Assembly: GCA_024645145.1 (NCBI GenBank)
Contig: JAHEGL010000004.1
Coordinates: forward strand, 1 to 22,359
Length of the DNA: 22,359 bases
Direction of reading: 5' to 3'
Source: Planktotalea sp.
GTDB taxonomy: Bacteria > Pseudomonadota > Alphaproteobacteria > Rhodobacterales > Rhodobacteraceae
Every line of letters begins with the position of its first letter. The first letter of the stretch is position 1. The notes beneath the pieces are model-generated. The model was not told the origin of the DNA. It ran no database searches and was given only the letters and a program-made list of their open reading frames with translations. Shown one piece after another: positions 14,722 through 22,128 of this stretch. The position numbers and the translations under genes are program-made.

Positions 14722-15443
14722 CACAGTATACCGCGCTCATCACAGGCGGCAGCAAAGGGATCGGCGCAGATCTCGGCCAACGGCTTATCCACAGGGGATA
14801 CACCGTCGTTTCCTTGTCGCGCGGGACACCTGAATGGTCACACGATGCATTGCACCATGTCGAAGTCGATTTGACAGACGCTACAGCAACAGAGCACGCC
14901 GCCAAAGACATCGCCGCGACCCACAACATCACGCATCTGATTCACAATGCGGGCGTCATCCGACCCAATTTGGTGGAAGAGGCAACGACTGAAGACCTCA
15001 CAGCGCTAACCCAAATCCACCTTGGCGCACCCCTGATCCTATTGCAAGCTTGCTTGCCCAATATGAAAGCAAACCAATTTGGCCGCGTCCTGTTCAACGG
15101 CTCGCGTGCCGCTTTGGGCGTGCCAACGCGCACCGTATATTCAGCAACGAAAGCGGGTATCATCGGCATGGCGCGTACGTGGGCATTAGAACTCGCACAA
15201 TATGGAATCACCGTGAACGTCGTCGCGCCCGGACCTGTGCAAACTGATAACTTCTGGGATATCATCCCAAAGGGGAGCGAACGCGAAGCGGAGCTCGCCA
15301 AGCGTATGCCTGTCGGTCGTCTCGGCAATCCGCGCGATATTTCCAACGCGTTCATGTTCTTTTGTGATCCCGAAAATAGCTTTGTGACAGGCCAAACACT
15401 CTATGTATGTGGTGGTGCAAGTGTTGGAACACTCACGCTGTAG
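14718..15443 (+). CDS. Short-chain dehydrogenase/reductase, intact
   Basis: 241 aa from ATG 14718 (ATGA overlap with the beta subunit gene; an in-frame ATG at 14682 lies inside the beta gene and is less likely). Classical SDR: cofactor motif TGGSKGIG (residues 9-16), NAG (HNAGVIRPN), catalytic Ser129, Tyr141 and Lys145 (YSATK), PG motif VAPGPVQTD and C-terminal FVTGQTLYVCGGAS. NAD(P)-dependent. Last gene of the operon; after a Rieske dioxygenase the obvious task is oxidation of a cis-dihydrodiol to a catechol-like product, though FabG-like 3-ketoacyl reduction or hydroxyacyl-CoA oxidation is also possible. Unlike the SDR half of the DUF35 fusion it has a complete active site. Confidence 0.9.
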   Translation: MTQYTALITGGSKGIGADLGQRLIHRGYTVVSLSRGTPEWSHDALHHVEVDLTDATATEHAAKDIAATHNITHLIHNAGVIRPNLVEEATTEDLTALTQIHLGAPLILLQACLPNMKANQFGRVLFNGSRAALGVPTRTVYSATKAGIIGMARTWALELAQYGITVNVVAPGPVQTDNFWDIIPKGSEREAELAKRMPVGRLGNPRDISNAFMFFCDPENSFVTGQTLYVCGGASVGTLTL

Positions 15444-15448
15444 TTTGT

Positions 15449-15472
15449 GGCATAATGAGAATTATGTTGCCT
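15449..15472. terminator. Weak hairpin between convergent genes
   Basis: CATAAT-GAGA-ATTATG (15451-15466) is a perfect 6-base stem with a GAGA tetraloop. Outer GG/CC pairs close a TTG bulge, and TTTAAAA follows. It sits right after the operon's last stop and between convergent genes. It is AT-rich, so a weak terminator at best. Confidence 0.35.
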
Positions 15473-15542
15473 TTAAAAGTTGGTACTATCAAATTGCCAT
15501 AATTGACTCAGTTTTCGCAAAAGGACTTAAGGCGTTTACCCT

Positions 15543-15881
15543 TTACCGTTTCGTAAATTCATCAAAGGCTTCTAAAGCCTTGGCACCATACGCAATTGAC
15601 GGGCCTCCGCCCATGTAACCGATCATCTCCAAAGCTTCGCAAAGCTCTTCGCGGGTCGTTTTCAGGCGCACCAAGGATTTAACGTGAAAGCCAATACAAC
15701 TGTCGCAGCGCGTGGAAATACCGATGCCAAGAGCGATGAACTCTTTGGTTTTCTCATCGAGCGCGCCGTTCTTTTTCGCAGCCTTTGACATCGCATTGAA
15801 GCCTGCAAACATCTCAGGTGTTTCTTTTTGCAAAGCGCCGATGCGGCCCATGGTGTCGTTTAGAAAAGTGGTCCAGCTCAT
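15543..15881 (-). CDS. Carboxymuconolactone-decarboxylase/AhpD-like protein
   Basis: 112 aa all-helical protein of the CMD/AhpD family. CDSCIGFH (Cys59-x2-Cys62-x3-His66), preceded by Glu47 in KEFIALGIGIS, is the peroxidase-type thiol and proton-relay motif. Such small CxxC members are usually thiol peroxidases or disulfide reductases; true carboxymuconolactone decarboxylases lack the CxxC, so a decarboxylase role is unlikely here. ATG 15881 is preceded by AAAGGAAACC on the minus strand. It lies 33 bases downstream of the dedA-like gene and is probably co-transcribed with it. It converges on the catabolic operon and has no evident functional link with it, though it could protect IorAB or the Fe-S proteins from peroxide; that is speculation. 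Confidence 0.85.
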   Translation of the reverse strand: MSWTTFLNDTMGRIGALQKETPEMFAGFNAMSKAAKKNGALDEKTKEFIALGIGISTRCDSCIGFHVKSLVRLKTTREELCEALEMIGYMGGGPSIAYGAKALEAFDEFTKR

Positions 15882-15914
15882 GGTGGTTTCCTTTGTGGAA
15901 TTTAAAGAGATGGC

Positions 15915-16502
15915 TTAGCTTTTGGGCTTACTGACATTCCAAAGCCAGCGACCTAGAAAAATGACAGCTAAAAGAGCGACTAGAAAGCCACTCGCATTGC
16001 CAAGCGCAGTGATTTGATCTGAAAAACCATAGCCTTCTCCAACGTAGAGTCCGACCCAAAATATTTCGTCTAACGCACCCCAAATGGCGAACTTAGGCCA
16101 ATTGTAACGGGTGAAACCGCTGACAAGATTGACATAAGGACCTAGCGGGGCGACCAGCCAACAGGACAGAAACACACTGATTGGCCCTTTGCGATCCATA
16201 TAAGCTTTGGCGTTGTTGCGCAGCTTGGCGCGTTTCGGGTTCGCATCTAACCAGCCTGTGATCATGTTGCCAAATGTACGAGCTAGAAAATAGCCAACAT
16301 TATCGCCAGTGATCGCACCCAAATAGGCGGCCGCCAACGTGGAAACTGGGGCTAGATCACCCGTTGCCACAAAACTACCGCCGGTGAGCATCTCAAGCGA
16401 CGATGGTATTGGGATACAAAGGCAGGAAAAAAAGGTCACTAAAAACAAAATCGCGATGCTGTAGCTGGTCATGAGATCAAGAACAGCTTCAATCATTGCC
16501 AT
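15915..16502 (-). CDS. DedA-family (VTT/SNARE-associated) membrane protein
   Basis: 195 aa integral inner-membrane protein with about four or five hydrophobic segments (10-31, 50-77, 105-130, 140-160, 170-190). [10 protein letters not shown] and [12 protein letters not shown] are the DedA-type motifs. The family is linked to undecaprenyl-phosphate or phospholipid flipping. The second signature, normally with an Arg before a helix break (F-x-x-R-W/F), reads [16 protein letters not shown], with Cys114 (codon TGT) where I expect Arg; a CGT-to-TGT change would explain it. The start ATG 16502 lies inside the 3' end of the broken gene upstream (14-base overlap), so expression may have depended on translation of that gene. 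Possibly impaired, but the frame is intact. Confidence 0.82.
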   Translation of the reverse strand: MAMIEAVLDLMTSYSIAILFLVTFFSCLCIPIPSSLEMLTGGSFVATGDLAPVSTLAAAYLGAITGDNVGYFLARTFGNMITGWLDANPKRAKLRNNAKAYMDRKGPISVFLSCWLVAPLGPYVNLVSGFTRYNWPKFAIWGALDEIFWVGLYVGEGYGFSDQITALGNASGFLVALLAVIFLGRWLWNVSKPKS

Positions 16503-16845
16503 TGCCCCGATACACAGACGTTGCTTTCGTCACTCTTTGTTGCAGCTCCTCGAGCGTGACACCGTTGATTGCTACGATCTCTTCTAATCTAAGACGGCAG
16601 GGAGGCTCATTCGGTTGAAAGAAGAAGGCAGGACCTAGCACGCTGGGCGGGATGCCATAAGACTACGCAACATAACGAGGTGTCATCCATGGCGCGAGGG
16701 TTTGATCCTGATGGCGCGGCTCGTTCCAATATATCGCTGCAGTAACCGCCTTCACGCCGAAATATCCCGCGACGCAGAGCGCAGAAACGAATGCCAACAA
16801 ATCTATACGGTGGTGCGACCACAGTAATTTCAATCGAGGAAGCAT
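16489..16845 (-). pseudogene. Small membrane-anchored protein gene with in-frame TAG
   Basis: Reads ATG 16845 to TGA 16489 as 118 codons with one TAG at 16663-16665. Before the stop: one hydrophobic segment (about residues 15-40, DLLAFVSALCVAGYFGVKAV), then YWNEPRHQDQTLAPWMTPRYVA. After it the same frame continues [19 protein letters not shown], then [20 protein letters not shown]. The downstream half is clearly protein-like and ends by overlapping the dedA-like start by 14 bases, so the original gene was about 117 aa and coupled to dedA. The TAG could come from a single CAG-to-TAG change. Alternatives: a short 60 aa product, readthrough or a sequencing error. No known function recognised; the partner of a DedA-type protein is implied by position. 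Confidence 0.7.
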
Positions 16846-16920
16846 TAATCTCAGGTCTTTTGTAGCGTCATTTCACTTAGCTTAAATACAGTCTGCACAG
16901 CTAACGCACTAGGCCAATCT
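16846..16920. other. Short spacer with a dyad between permease and broken gene
   Basis: 75 bases below the permease stop and above the broken gene start. TTAGCT (16877-16882) and AGCTAA (16899-16904) form a 6-base inverted repeat with a 16-base spacer. No T-tailed terminator and no clear promoter were seen. Confidence 0.3.
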
Positions 16921-17688
16921 TCACCTGCTCTCATCCGACCCCATTTTCCGCTCGAGCCATCTCACGAAAAAACTAATAATCAACACCAGTACCAAATACT
17001 CCAAAATCAGCAGCGTATAAATTTCCAAAGGACGGTACTCCGTCACCACCAGCTCATTGGCGCGGCGGGTCAATTCTTGCATCCCGATCACTGATGCGAA
17101 CGCGGACATTTTTACGATGTAGATGAATTGGTTCGCCAAAGGCGGCAATATGCGTCTAATCGCTTGGGGCAAGATTACATAACGCATCGTTTGGCGGTAA
17201 TTCAAACCAACAGTTTTCGCCGCCTCTGTCTGCCCTTTCGCGATGGATTGAATGCCGGAGCGGTAGATTTCCGCTGTGAAGGCGGAGTCGGAGATGGCCA
17301 AGGTGATGATCGCGCCCCAGAACGCGTCGATGCTGATGTTGATGCCCATGGATTTCAAAACCACGGGCAAGCCGTAGAACACCCAGAACAGCATCGGGAG
17401 CAATGGAATGGCGCGCACGAATTCGATGTAGATGCGGGAGGGCAGTCTGATCCAGCGGTTGCTCGACATGCCCGGCAAGGCGACCAACATGCCGATCACC
17501 ATCGACATGGCTGCGGCGATCACGGACAAAAGGATCGTCGCGCCAAAGCCATTCAGCAAGAAGCGAATGTTGTTGTAGCCAGAGGTCGTGCGCGGGTCGA
17601 TCACGTACCAGCCCCATGTACCGGGGGCTGAACTACAGCCCGCCACAAAGATCAGGCAGCCGAACAAAAGGATATTTCGTGTGCTCAT
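16921..17688 (-). CDS. Polar amino-acid ABC transporter permease
   Basis: Inner-membrane channel subunit of a HisM/GlnP-type importer, 255 aa. ATG 17688 is chosen because AAGGA lies eight bases upstream on the minus strand; the frame is open to 17736 but overlaps the ATPase gene. The EAA cytoplasmic loop is clear: SGIQSIAKGQTEAAKTVGLN, followed by ILPQAIRRILPPLANQFI. Several hydrophobic segments follow residue 45. Odd point: the first 18 residues look like a lipoprotein signal peptide with lipobox VAGC (Cys18), followed by about 30 periplasmic-looking residues (GWYVIDPRTT). Only one permease gene is present, so it probably works as a homodimer. It sits 11 bases after the ATPase stop. Confidence 0.88.
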   Translation of the reverse strand: MSTRNILLFGCLIFVAGCSSAPGTWGWYVIDPRTTSGYNNIRFLLNGFGATILLSVIAAAMSMVIGMLVALPGMSSNRWIRLPSRIYIEFVRAIPLLPMLFWVFYGLPVVLKSMGINISIDAFWGAIITLAISDSAFTAEIYRSGIQSIAKGQTEAAKTVGLNYRQTMRYVILPQAIRRILPPLANQFIYIVKMSAFASVIGMQELTRRANELVVTEYRPLEIYTLLILEYLVLVLIISFFVRWLERKMGSDESR

Positions 17689-17699
17689 GAGGGTCATCC

Positions 17700-18443
17700 T
17701 TAGTGCTGCAAGATTTGGCTGAGGAACTGTTTGCAACGCTCGGTCTTGGGCACCTCAAAGAACTCGGTGGGCGTGCCTGTCTCAATCACTTCACCGTGAT
17801 CCATAAAGATCATTCTGTCGGCTGCGCGCCGCGCAAATCCCATCTCATGGGTGACAACGATCATCGTCATCCCCTCTTCCGCAAGGTCGACAATCACGTC
17901 GAGCACTTCGGAAATCATTTCAGGATCAAGCGCAGATGTGGGTTCGTCAAAGAGCATGATTTTGGGCTCCATACAAAGCGAGCGCGCAATCGCGACACGC
18001 TGTTGTTGACCACCTGATAGCTCGCTTGGTTTCTTATGCGCTTGGTCAGGAATACGCACGCTCTCAAGGTATTTCATCGCGCGCGCTTCTGCGTCTGCTT
18101 TGCTCATGCCCCTTGCTTTCATAGGGCCAAGCGTGAGATTTTGCAGAATGGTAAGGTGCGGAAACAGATTGAACTGTTGAAATACCATGCCAACTTCGGA
18201 GCGGATGGCGTTGATAGATGCGTTGTCGATCATTTCGATACCATCGACGACGATACGGCCGCTGTCGTGCTCTTCCAACGAATTTACGCAACGGATCAAA
18301 GTGGATTTGCCAGAGCCTGAAGGGCCGCACACAACAATACGCTCGCCATGGGCGACATTTAAATCAATGTTTTTAAGCGCCTGATAATCGCCGTACCACT
18401 TGTTGAGATTGCTAATCTCAATAGCATTGCCCGTTTTACTCAT
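17700..18443 (-). CDS. Polar amino-acid ABC transporter ATPase (GlnQ/HisP type)
   Basis: Energy-coupling subunit on the cytoplasmic face, 247 aa, normal length. All motifs are complete: Walker [10 protein letters not shown] (about residues 38-46), Q-loop [12 protein letters not shown], signature LSGGQQQR, Walker [15 protein letters not shown], and switch His in [14 protein letters not shown]. The [17 protein letters not shown] tail is typical of the polar amino-acid uptake group. First gene of a minus-strand pair with the permease; the binding protein is divergent across 95 bases, so the pair is probably co-regulated from the shared region 18444-18538. Confidence 0.93.
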   Translation of the reverse strand: MSKTGNAIEISNLNKWYGDYQALKNIDLNVAHGERIVVCGPSGSGKSTLIRCVNSLEEHDSGRIVVDGIEMIDNASINAIRSEVGMVFQQFNLFPHLTILQNLTLGPMKARGMSKADAEARAMKYLESVRIPDQAHKKPSELSGGQQQRVAIARSLCMEPKIMLFDEPTSALDPEMISEVLDVIVDLAEEGMTMIVVTHEMGFARRAADRMIFMDHGEVIETGTPTEFFEVPKTERCKQFLSQILQH

Positions 18444-18538
18444 CCTGCGCTCCTTGAAGTTCGCGATAAACGCCTTAGAACATGTAAACAGAAATTGACA
18501 CTCACAAAAGCGCAGATCGCGCGAAGGTATCGGAGAAA
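18444..18538. promoter_or_regulatory. Divergent ABC transporter promoter region
   Basis: 95 bases between divergent ATPase and binding-protein starts. A consensus -35 TTGACA is at 18495-18500 on the plus strand, but no good -10 stands at 17 bases. GGAG (18532-18535) is the binding-protein Shine-Dalgarno. No convincing operator dyad was seen. Confidence 0.4.
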
Positions 18539-19318
18539 ATGATGAACATATTCAAAAAATTGGGCGTTGTAGCCGCCTGCATGACGGCGCTTGTCGGCGC
18601 ACCAGCAAGCGCGCAGTCGGCTTTGAACGAAATTCTGTCAGGCGGAGTTCTGAAAGTCGGCACAACCGGTGACTGGAACCCGATGTCTGTGCGTGACGCT
18701 GCGACAAACTCTTATGTTGGGTTTGATATCGACGTAATGACGCAGCTTGGCGCAGATCTTGGTGTTGAAGTTGAGTTCGTACCCACGGATTGGAAGACTT
18801 TGGTGAACGGTGTTGTCGCGGGCAACTACCACATGACGGGCTCTGCTTCTATCAGCCCTGCGCGTCTTAAGGCAGCGGGTTATTCCAGCAGCTATATTTC
18901 TGTCGAGATTTTGCCGTTCACAACAGCGGACAAAGCAGATCGTTTCAGCAGCTGGGACAGCATCAACATGGCAGACGTCAAAGTCGCCACAACGCTGGGT
19001 ACAACATTCGAAAAGCTCGTGCGCGAGTGGTTCCCTGATGCGCAAATCACAGTCGTAGAAGCGCCGGCGCGTGGCTACCAAGAAGTATTGTCTGGCCGTG
19101 CGGATGTTTTCATCACGTCCAACATTGAGGGTTCAACGCTGGTCAAAAAGTTCCCGAACGTGCAGCAAGTCGCTGTGGAAAGCGCGCGCGCACCAACACC
19201 TATCGCGATATTGTTGCCACAAGCTGACCAAGTTTGGATCAACTACGTCAACTCTTGGGTTGAGCTGAAGAAGACACAAGGTTTCTTTGAAACAACCGCG
19301 GCGAAATGGGGTCTGTAA
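18539..19318 (+). CDS. Periplasmic binding protein of the ABC importer (PheC-like)
   Basis: Solute-binding protein of family 3, 259 aa from ATG 18539; the next codon is also ATG (18542), and spacing from GGAG favours that one slightly. Signal peptide: basic NIFKK, hydrophobic core, cleavage near ASA-Q (residue 25-26). Mature part: [19 protein letters not shown], then [23 protein letters not shown], and [19 protein letters not shown] with [17 protein letters not shown] in lobe 2. The opening resembles periplasmic cyclohexadienyl dehydratase (PheC) as much as amino-acid binding proteins, but the divergent ATPase/permease pair argues for transport. The ligand is unknown; an aromatic or polar amino acid would suit the neighbourhood. 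Confidence 0.87.
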   Translation: MMNIFKKLGVVAACMTALVGAPASAQSALNEILSGGVLKVGTTGDWNPMSVRDAATNSYVGFDIDVMTQLGADLGVEVEFVPTDWKTLVNGVVAGNYHMTGSASISPARLKAAGYSSSYISVEILPFTTADKADRFSSWDSINMADVKVATTLGTTFEKLVREWFPDAQITVVEAPARGYQEVLSGRADVFITSNIEGSTLVKKFPNVQQVAVESARAPTPIAILLPQADQVWINYVNSWVELKKTQGFFETTAAKWGL

Positions 19319-19353
19319 GGACTATCTATTTCAGCAAAAGCTAAGCTAAGTCG

Positions 19354-19385
19354 AACCGCGGCTCCCATTAGGGCGCTGCGGTTTT
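19354..19385 (+). terminator. Rho-independent terminator after binding-protein gene
   Basis: AACCGC (19354-19359) pairs with GCGGTT (19378-19383). The inner arm pairs GGC and CCC through one mismatch, the loop is ATTA, and the T-run ends at 19385. It lies 35 bases after the stop and before the amidohydrolase gene. Confidence 0.6.
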
Positions 19386-19404
19386 CGCATTTAAGGGCGC
19401 GCGC

Positions 19405-20419
19405 ATGAGCACAGATCACTATCGTATCGACATGCATGCCCATTACTATGGCGGTGGCTTGCGAAAGGTGATTGCAGCCCGTCACACGCGACCTTTTCTG
19501 CGCGAAACAGAAGACGGATCACTGAACATTGTTGCGATGAACGGCGCGTTTCCGTTTACCCCAGCTTACTATGATTACACAGTTGGCCTTGCGCAGATGA
19601 AAGCCCAAGGACTGACCCATCGTATGCTTACTTTTCCAGGCGCATTGGGGGTTGATCTGTTACCCGCAGAAGAGATCGCAACAGCGATCTACGCATTCAA
19701 CGACCATCTTGCAGAGCTTGGCACAAAAAAATGGCGCGCTCATCGGTCTCGCAGGCGTGCCGCTTGCAGATATGGATCTCGCCTGTGCGGAGGTGATCCG
19801 CATTCGTCGTGACCTTGGGTTAATCGGGATCATTCTACCGTCAAATTATTTCAACACACTCGATGACATGGAAAAGATGCGCCCCCTACTTGAGGCGGCC
19901 AACACGTATGGCTGTCACATTATGCTGCATCCGGGCCTTAAAGTTGGGGAAGAACCCCCTGCCCGCCCAAGTGATCATATGCAATATCGCCTGTCTGCAC
20001 TTGATCTGCAAAACAGTGCGGCACAGATAGCGTTGACTGTGATCCTCTCCGATATGCTTGATGCTTACCCGCGTGTGACGTTCCAAGTGGTGAACCTTGG
20101 CGGAACACTTCCTTTCATCTTTGAGCGGCTTGAGAGCATAGCACGCCACCGCAATCCTGACGCACCTTTCCCGACAAAGCGTTTACGCCGCATCTGGTAC
20201 GATTGCGCCTCTCTTGGCCCTCGCGCGCTTGAGGCAGCAGTCAAACTTTTTGGCGCAGATCGCATTATGCTCGGGTCTGATTATCCGATCTTCAAGGATG
20301 ATCCTTATGCCCACGCGCTCGCCCCTGCCGAGTTGAGCCCGCAAGACATCCAACAGATTGCTTGGAAGACGGCGCTTGATCTTGTTAAACACCTAGAGAC
20401 TCTACGACAAAACAAGTAA
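19405..20419 (+). pseudogene. ACMSD-like amidohydrolase, frame broken at an A7 run
   Basis: Metal-dependent amidohydrolase-2 / ACMSD-type decarboxylase fold. The first part (19405-19812 as read) begins MSTDHYRIDMHAHYYGGG with HxH metal ligands His11 and His13. It loses its frame at the A7 run 19725-19731, giving an Arg-rich tail. The continuation in the next frame runs from that point to 20419: NGALIGLAGVPLADMDLACA, HIMLHPGLKVGEE, NLGGTLPFIFERLE and GSDYPIFKDDPYAHAL, where the Asp is the usual metal/catalytic residue. Removing one A restores TKNGALIGLAG and a single protein of about 337 aa, normal for the family. ATG 19405 has AAGGG upstream. Either a real inactivation, slippage expression, or a sequencing error. 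In NLGGTLPF the His seen in many relatives is Asn. Likely role, if whole: decarboxylation or hydrolysis of an aromatic-derived acid. Confidence 0.8.
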
Positions 20420-20451
20420 CGAATCTGTATTGCTGACCTCGCAAAGATGGT

Positions 20452-20503
20452 GTTTGCTGCGATTCATAAAGTTGCGGTGCCAAAGCATGGTAGAACAGCA
20501 AAC
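20452..20503. repeat. Inverted repeat in the leader of the TRAP binding-protein gene
   Basis: GTTTGCTG (20452-20459) and CAGCAAAC (20496-20503) are perfect 8-base arms with a 36-base spacer. The right arm ends 10 bases before the GGGAGGA Shine-Dalgarno (20514-20520). It may form a leader hairpin or be an operator; it has no T-tail. Confidence 0.3.
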
Positions 20504-20525
20504 CAAATTTTCTGGGAGGAAAAAA

Positions 20526-21560
20526 ATGAAACGTAGAACACTTATGAAAACCAGCTTGGTTGCCGGCGCGCTCGCGTTCAGCCTTGGTGCGACAGCGGCG
20601 TTTGCCGAAACAGTAACGCTGCGCATGTCCACATGGCTGCCACCCAAGCATCACCATACTGCGACAACCCTGCCTGCATGGATCGCAGCTGTGGAAGAAG
20701 CATCCGGCGGTACGCTTAAGATCAAGATCGACCCAGCGCCAATCGCAAAGCCACCAGGCCAGTACGACGTTGTGCGCGATGGCGCGGCAGATATGTCTTA
20801 TCACGTTGTGGCCTACACACCTGGCCCGTTCGAAATTCTGCGCGGTGCAGAGCTTCCGTTCTTGTCACCAAACGGTGAAATCGGCAGCCAAGCGGCATAT
20901 GACTGGTATGACCGTAACATCGGCTTCGACAAAGAATTCAAAGACGTCAAAATCATCACAATGTTTGTGCATGGTCCCGGCGCGATCCACTCCAAAGAGC
21001 CAATCAAAACGCTTGAAGACCTCGCAGGTGTAAAGCTGCGTGTTGGCGGCGGCGGTGTTCGTATGGGTGAAGCGCTTGGCGCAACGCCAGTAGCTCTGCC
21101 AGCGACACAAGCCTATGAAGCGATCCAAAAGGGTGTTGCAGACGGCGCAATGTTCCCATTCGAATCCATCGGTGGTTTCCGCTTGGGTGAGCTGGTGAAC
21201 TACCACCTCGAAATTCCAGGTGGTCTATACACAACACCATTCGCTGTGATGATGAACCCTGCAAAGTTTGACAGCCTGTCTGATGAGCACAAGAAAGTGC
21301 TGACAGACCTTGGTGGCGTTGCTGGTGCGAAAATCTTCGGCAAAGGCTGGGATGACGCGGACGCAGTAGGCCGTAAACTTGCTGAAGAGCAAGGTGGCGT
21401 ATTCCATAAGCTTGAAGGCGAAGAGCTTCAGCGCTGGAGCGACAAGATTGCATTCATGAACGATGCATGGGTCGAAAAAGCGAACGCAGCTGGCCTTGAT
21501 GGCGCAGCTCTGCTGGAAGACTTCAAAGCGACAGTTGCCAAGTACTCCGGCACTAACTAA
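20526..21560 (+). CDS. dctP: TRAP transporter periplasmic binding protein (DctP type)
   Basis: Extracytoplasmic solute receptor of a TRAP importer, 344 aa from ATG 20526, fixed by GGGAGGA (20514-20520) five bases upstream; the frame is open to 20430 but has no signal there. Tat/Sec-like leader KRRTLMKTSLVAGALAFSLG, with cleavage near AFA-E (27-28). Mature features: LRMSTWLPPKHHHT, then the DctP core GVKLRVGGGG with Arg172, the carboxylate-binding Arg of the family, and KGVADGAMFPFESIGGFRLGE. The family binds organic acids; the ligand cannot be told, and DctP is a subunit name, not a claim of C4-dicarboxylate. It follows the amidohydrolase and is separated from the Q subunit by a strong hairpin (21577-21610). 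Confidence 0.92.
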   Translation: MKRRTLMKTSLVAGALAFSLGATAAFAETVTLRMSTWLPPKHHHTATTLPAWIAAVEEASGGTLKIKIDPAPIAKPPGQYDVVRDGAADMSYHVVAYTPGPFEILRGAELPFLSPNGEIGSQAAYDWYDRNIGFDKEFKDVKIITMFVHGPGAIHSKEPIKTLEDLAGVKLRVGGGGVRMGEALGATPVALPATQAYEAIQKGVADGAMFPFESIGGFRLGELVNYHLEIPGGLYTTPFAVMMNPAKFDSLSDEHKKVLTDLGGVAGAKIFGKGWDDADAVGRKLAEEQGGVFHKLEGEELQRWSDKIAFMNDAWVEKANAAGLDGAALLEDFKATVAKYSGTN

Positions 21561-21576
21561 TCGCTAAAGTGAAAAT

Positions 21577-21610
21577 ATGGCACCAGACCAGCTCTGGTGC
21601 CATTCTTTTT
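21577..21610 (+). terminator. Strong hairpin between TRAP P and Q genes
   Basis: ATGGCACCAGA (21577-21587) and TCTGGTGCCAT (21593-21603) form a perfect 11-base stem around CCAGC, followed by TCTTTTT. A textbook Rho-independent terminator inside the transporter operon, likely giving partial termination so that the binding protein is made in excess of the membrane subunits. Confidence 0.8.
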
Positions 21611-21624
21611 CGTGAGAGGCCCCC

Positions 21625-22128
21625 TTGGAAAATCTGTTGAAATCCTTGTCCAAAGCATTGGCAGCATTTGCTTGCGTCGTGTTGATTGCAGTGATGCTGA
21701 TCACCTTTGTCGATGTTGTTGGGCGTTATTTCTTTAACGCGCCGATCACCTTTGCGGTGGAAATGATACAATTGGGCATGGGGCTTTTGGTGCTCTTCGG
21801 TCTTGCGATTACAACGCTTGATCGCGGGCATATCGCGGTAGACGTGCTGGACTCCGTTGTACATAAAATCGTGCAGCGCATATTTGCGATGATTGCTGCG
21901 CTCAGCGCGGTGGTGTTCATCACGCTCGTGGCCTGGCGCCTTTGGGACCGTGGCATAAAATTCTATGAAGACGGGCTTGCAACAGACGTTCTGTTCCTTC
22001 CCGTCTGGCCGGTCGTGATCTTGATGGCCTGCGCCGCAAGCGTCGCTGCCTTCATCGCACTTGTGCAATTCTTCACTCCTAGCATTCAGGGCCACACACA
22101 CCCGCTAGCCCCAGATTTGGAAGACTGA
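21625..22128 (+). CDS. dctQ: TRAP transporter small membrane subunit (DctQ type)
   Basis: 167 aa inner-membrane protein with four hydrophobic segments (about 9-32, 46-65, 85-110, 122-146), as in the family. VDVVGRYFFNAPITFAVEMIQLGMGLLV is the DctQ signature and TTLDRGHIAVDVL follows. Start is TTG 21625, with GAGAGG (21614-21619) five bases upstream; no ATG or GTG lies between the hairpin and the first membrane segment in this frame, so TTG is the reasonable choice and may lower output. Its stop TGA shares one base with the next ATG (22128). Confidence 0.9.
   Translation: MENLLKSLSKALAAFACVVLIAVMLITFVDVVGRYFFNAPITFAVEMIQLGMGLLVLFGLAITTLDRGHIAVDVLDSVVHKIVQRIFAMIAALSAVVFITLVAWRLWDRGIKFYEDGLATDVLFLPVWPVVILMACAASVAAFIALVQFFTPSIQGHTHPLAPDLED

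Noticed and set aside
15543..15881. True 4-carboxymuconolactone decarboxylase of a protocatechuate pathway
   Set aside because: CxxC with following His marks an AhpD-like thiol protein, and no other beta-ketoadipate pathway gene is present.
17128..17631. 167-codon His/Asp/Gly-rich open frame opposite the ABC permease
   Set aside because: Compositional shadow of a hydrophobic coding strand; no domain or start signal.
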